Shown: positions 44,102-45,233 of the stretch, one piece after another
Numbering within the stretch: position 1 is the first letter of the stretch
Layout of the letters: the number at the start of each line of letters is the position of its first letter
Assembly (NCBI GenBank): GCA_017626045.1
Contig: JAGAJP010000017.1
Coordinates: 1 to 45,233 of the forward strand
Origin: Muribaculaceae bacterium
GTDB lineage: Bacteria; Bacteroidota; Bacteroidia; Bacteroidales; Muribaculaceae
Direction: 5' to 3'
DNA: 45,233 nt
Notes under the pieces: generated by a model
Seen by the model: only the letters and a program-made list of their open reading frames with translations
Told to the model about the DNA's origin: nothing
Database searches by the model: none
Translations under genes and position numbers: made by a program

Positions 44102-45043
44102 ATTAACTCTCCGTCCCTCAATAAAGGCGGCGAGATTGTCGGTGGCAATCTGCATAAGCCTGCGTCGCGCCTCTTCAGTTGCCCAAGCCACATGCGGGGT
44201 TATGTAGGCGTTGGGAGTGCTGAGCAGAGGGTTGTCGGCGGCGGGCGGCTCGGTAGTCATCACGTCGGCTCCGAAAGCACGCAGTTTCCCTTCCGCGAGG
44301 GCATCGGCAACCGCCCGGTCGTCGACGAGGGGACCTCTTGCGGTGTTGATGAGTATCGCGCCCTGTTTCATTGTGGCGATACGTTCTTTGTTTGCCATGT
44401 GTCGGGTGTCGGGAGTCAGCGGGCAGTGGAGGGTCACAATGTCGGAGTCCGCGAAGAGGGTAGCTAAATCGCATTTCTTTATTCCGTCGGGGAGTTCCTC
44501 CTGACTTTTAGAAGTGTAGGCGAGTACTTTCATGCCAAACGCCAGGGCTATTCCTGCCACAGCCTTTCCGATGTGTCCGAGACCCGCTATGCCGATGGTT
44601 TTTCCGGAAATCTCCGTCAACTTAGTGTCCCAGTAGCAGAAGTCGGGATTGCGGCTCCATTTTCCGTTGCGGTTCTCTTCCGTGTAGTGTTCCACGCGGT
44701 TGGTGACTGCGAGAATGAGCGCGAACACCATCTGCGCCACCGACATGGTGCTGTATGCCGGGATGTTTGTGACGGTTATCCCATGTTTCCTCGCTGTCTC
44801 CGTATCCACTATGTTGTAGCCGGTGGCGAGCACGCCGATATACTTCAGTTTCGGCAGTTTTTCGATTGTCTTCCCGTCGATTACTGTCTTGTTGGTCAGC
44901 AGTATCTCTGAATCTTTCGACCTCTCGAAAGTCAGTTCCGCCGGCGTGCGGTCATAGACCGTAAGGTCTCCGAGCCTCGCCATCCCCTCCCATGAGAGGT
45001 CTCCGGGGTTCAGCCCGTATCCGTCAAGTACCGTTATTTTCAT
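44093..45043 (-). CDS. D-2-hydroxyacid dehydrogenase (glycerate/hydroxypyruvate type)
   Basis: 316 residues from the ATG at 45043; the ATG at 45049 is two codons earlier. NAD-dependent oxidoreductase of the D-isomer family. The Rossmann motif is GKTIGIAGLGHIGKAVAG (~residue 150-165). The catalytic Arg is in LINTARGPLVDD, Glu in ADVMTTEPP and His in YITPHVAWATEE. Best likeness is to glycerate dehydrogenase/hydroxypyruvate reductase, but substrate specificity is not readable from sequence alone. Convergent with gdhA; its last codons lie in the 7-bp tract. Confidence 0.9.
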   Translation of the reverse strand: MKITVLDGYGLNPGDLSWEGMARLGDLTVYDRTPAELTFERSKDSEILLTNKTVIDGKTIEKLPKLKYIGVLATGYNIVDTETARKHGITVTNIPAYSTMSVAQMVFALILAVTNRVEHYTEENRNGKWSRNPDFCYWDTKLTEISGKTIGIAGLGHIGKAVAGIALAFGMKVLAYTSKSQEELPDGIKKCDLATLFADSDIVTLHCPLTPDTRHMANKERIATMKQGAILINTARGPLVDDRAVADALAEGKLRAFGADVMTTEPPAADNPLLSTPNAYITPHVAWATEEARRRLMQIATDNLAAFIEGRRVNII

Positions 45044-45064
45044 ATTCATGAGATTTAATAACTA

Positions 45065-45095
45065 CAAATTTACTAAAAATCCATGACCTGACCCA
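45065..45095 (-). promoter_or_regulatory. Probable promoter of the D-2-hydroxyacid dehydrogenase gene
   Basis: On the minus strand TAAATTTG (45072-45065) is a perfect -7 box. At the 20-bp spacing the -33 position reads TGG instead of TTG, so it is a weaker match than the others. Confidence 0.6.
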
Positions 45096-45097
45096 CG

Positions 45098-45168
45098 GCT
45101 CTTTCATTTAAACTAAAATAAAGAGCACATCCTCCCTTACCCGCTTCAGTCCGGAGCGGGTAATTTTT
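45098..45168 (+). terminator. Orphan hairpin pair with T-run (terminator-like)
   Basis: A first hairpin has arms gctcttt (45098-45104) and aaagagc (45120-45126). A second has arms ttacccgct (45137-45145) and agcgggtaa (45155-45163), followed by five T. It points in the plus direction, yet no plus-strand gene lies before it back to gdhA. It may end a small RNA or be a leader attenuator for a gene beyond the window. The remaining bases to 45233 show nothing I can name. Confidence 0.5.
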
Positions 45169-45233
45169 CTATGTCTGTATGTCAAAAAGTTATCCTGTTA
45201 TCAAAATCTTGTTTTTTTCAGTTTTGGCTTAAA

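Noticed and set aside
1..45233. tRNA, rRNA, insertion sequences, phage or conjugation genes
   Set aside because: All gaps longer than ~50 bp were read for cloverleaf ends and terminal repeats. None was convincing, and no transposase or integrase frame exists.

Overview
The window looks like a chromosomal core region of a Bacteroidales bacterium. Muribaculaceae or a close relative is the best guess (inference from family resemblance; no marker rRNA is present). Supporting signs: Bacteroidota-type promoters (TTG/TTTG, 20 bp, TAnnTTTG) before several genes; no Shine-Dalgarno dependence; a long IspG of the Bacteroidota type; DUF3256, DUF4250 and DUF4105/Lnb-type proteins; a surface-lipoprotein export signal (Cys-Lys-Asp-Asp); and type IX-like C-terminal tails on secreted proteins. 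Coding DNA is GC-rich and the gaps are AT-rich. No rRNA, tRNA, CRISPR array, transposase or phage gene was seen.

Left part (1-14.7 kb, all +): cysS and ispG; a surface coiled-coil lipoprotein followed by an OmpA-family protein; a secreted protein made of three ~315-residue repeats; a DEAD-box RNA helicase; a DUF3256 protein; gltX. Middle (14.9-31.0 kb, + except one small gene): an Omp28/thioredoxin-like secreted protein; an RluB-type pseudouridine synthase with a long Gln/Arg/Tyr-rich head; asnS; a DUF4105/Lnb-type membrane protein; an alkaline-phosphatase-fold protein that seems to have lost its metal ligands; secA; two GYF-domain membrane proteins; DUF4250 (-); a secreted Ntn hydrolase; a small membrane protein; a hotdog thioesterase; dprA.

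Right part (31.0-40.9 kb, -): a probable long operon read from one clear promoter at 40919-40950: degenerate LytM/M23 protein, dxr, rseP, rlmI-like, DPP III, AlkD-like, then a GH35 beta-galactosidase. The end (41.0-45.2 kb) has a second OmpA-family protein, gdhA with a textbook promoter, and a convergent D-2-hydroxyacid dehydrogenase.

The genes cover translation (three aminoacyl-tRNA synthetases, RNA helicase, rRNA modification), isoprenoid synthesis (ispG and dxr), and envelope biogenesis and secretion (SecA, RseP, Lnb-like, OmpA, LytM).

The most unusual signal is not a gene. Gene borders carry short tandem arrays of two classes. One has a 9-bp period, and five loci can each be framed as 54 bp (6 x 9 or 3 x 18). 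The other is AT-rich with a 7-bp period and is often in contact with a start or stop codon. One 9-bp array lies inside a coding region, in frame, just after a signal peptide. These look like a dispersed repeat system with a fixed period and perhaps a fixed length. I know of no described function for them.
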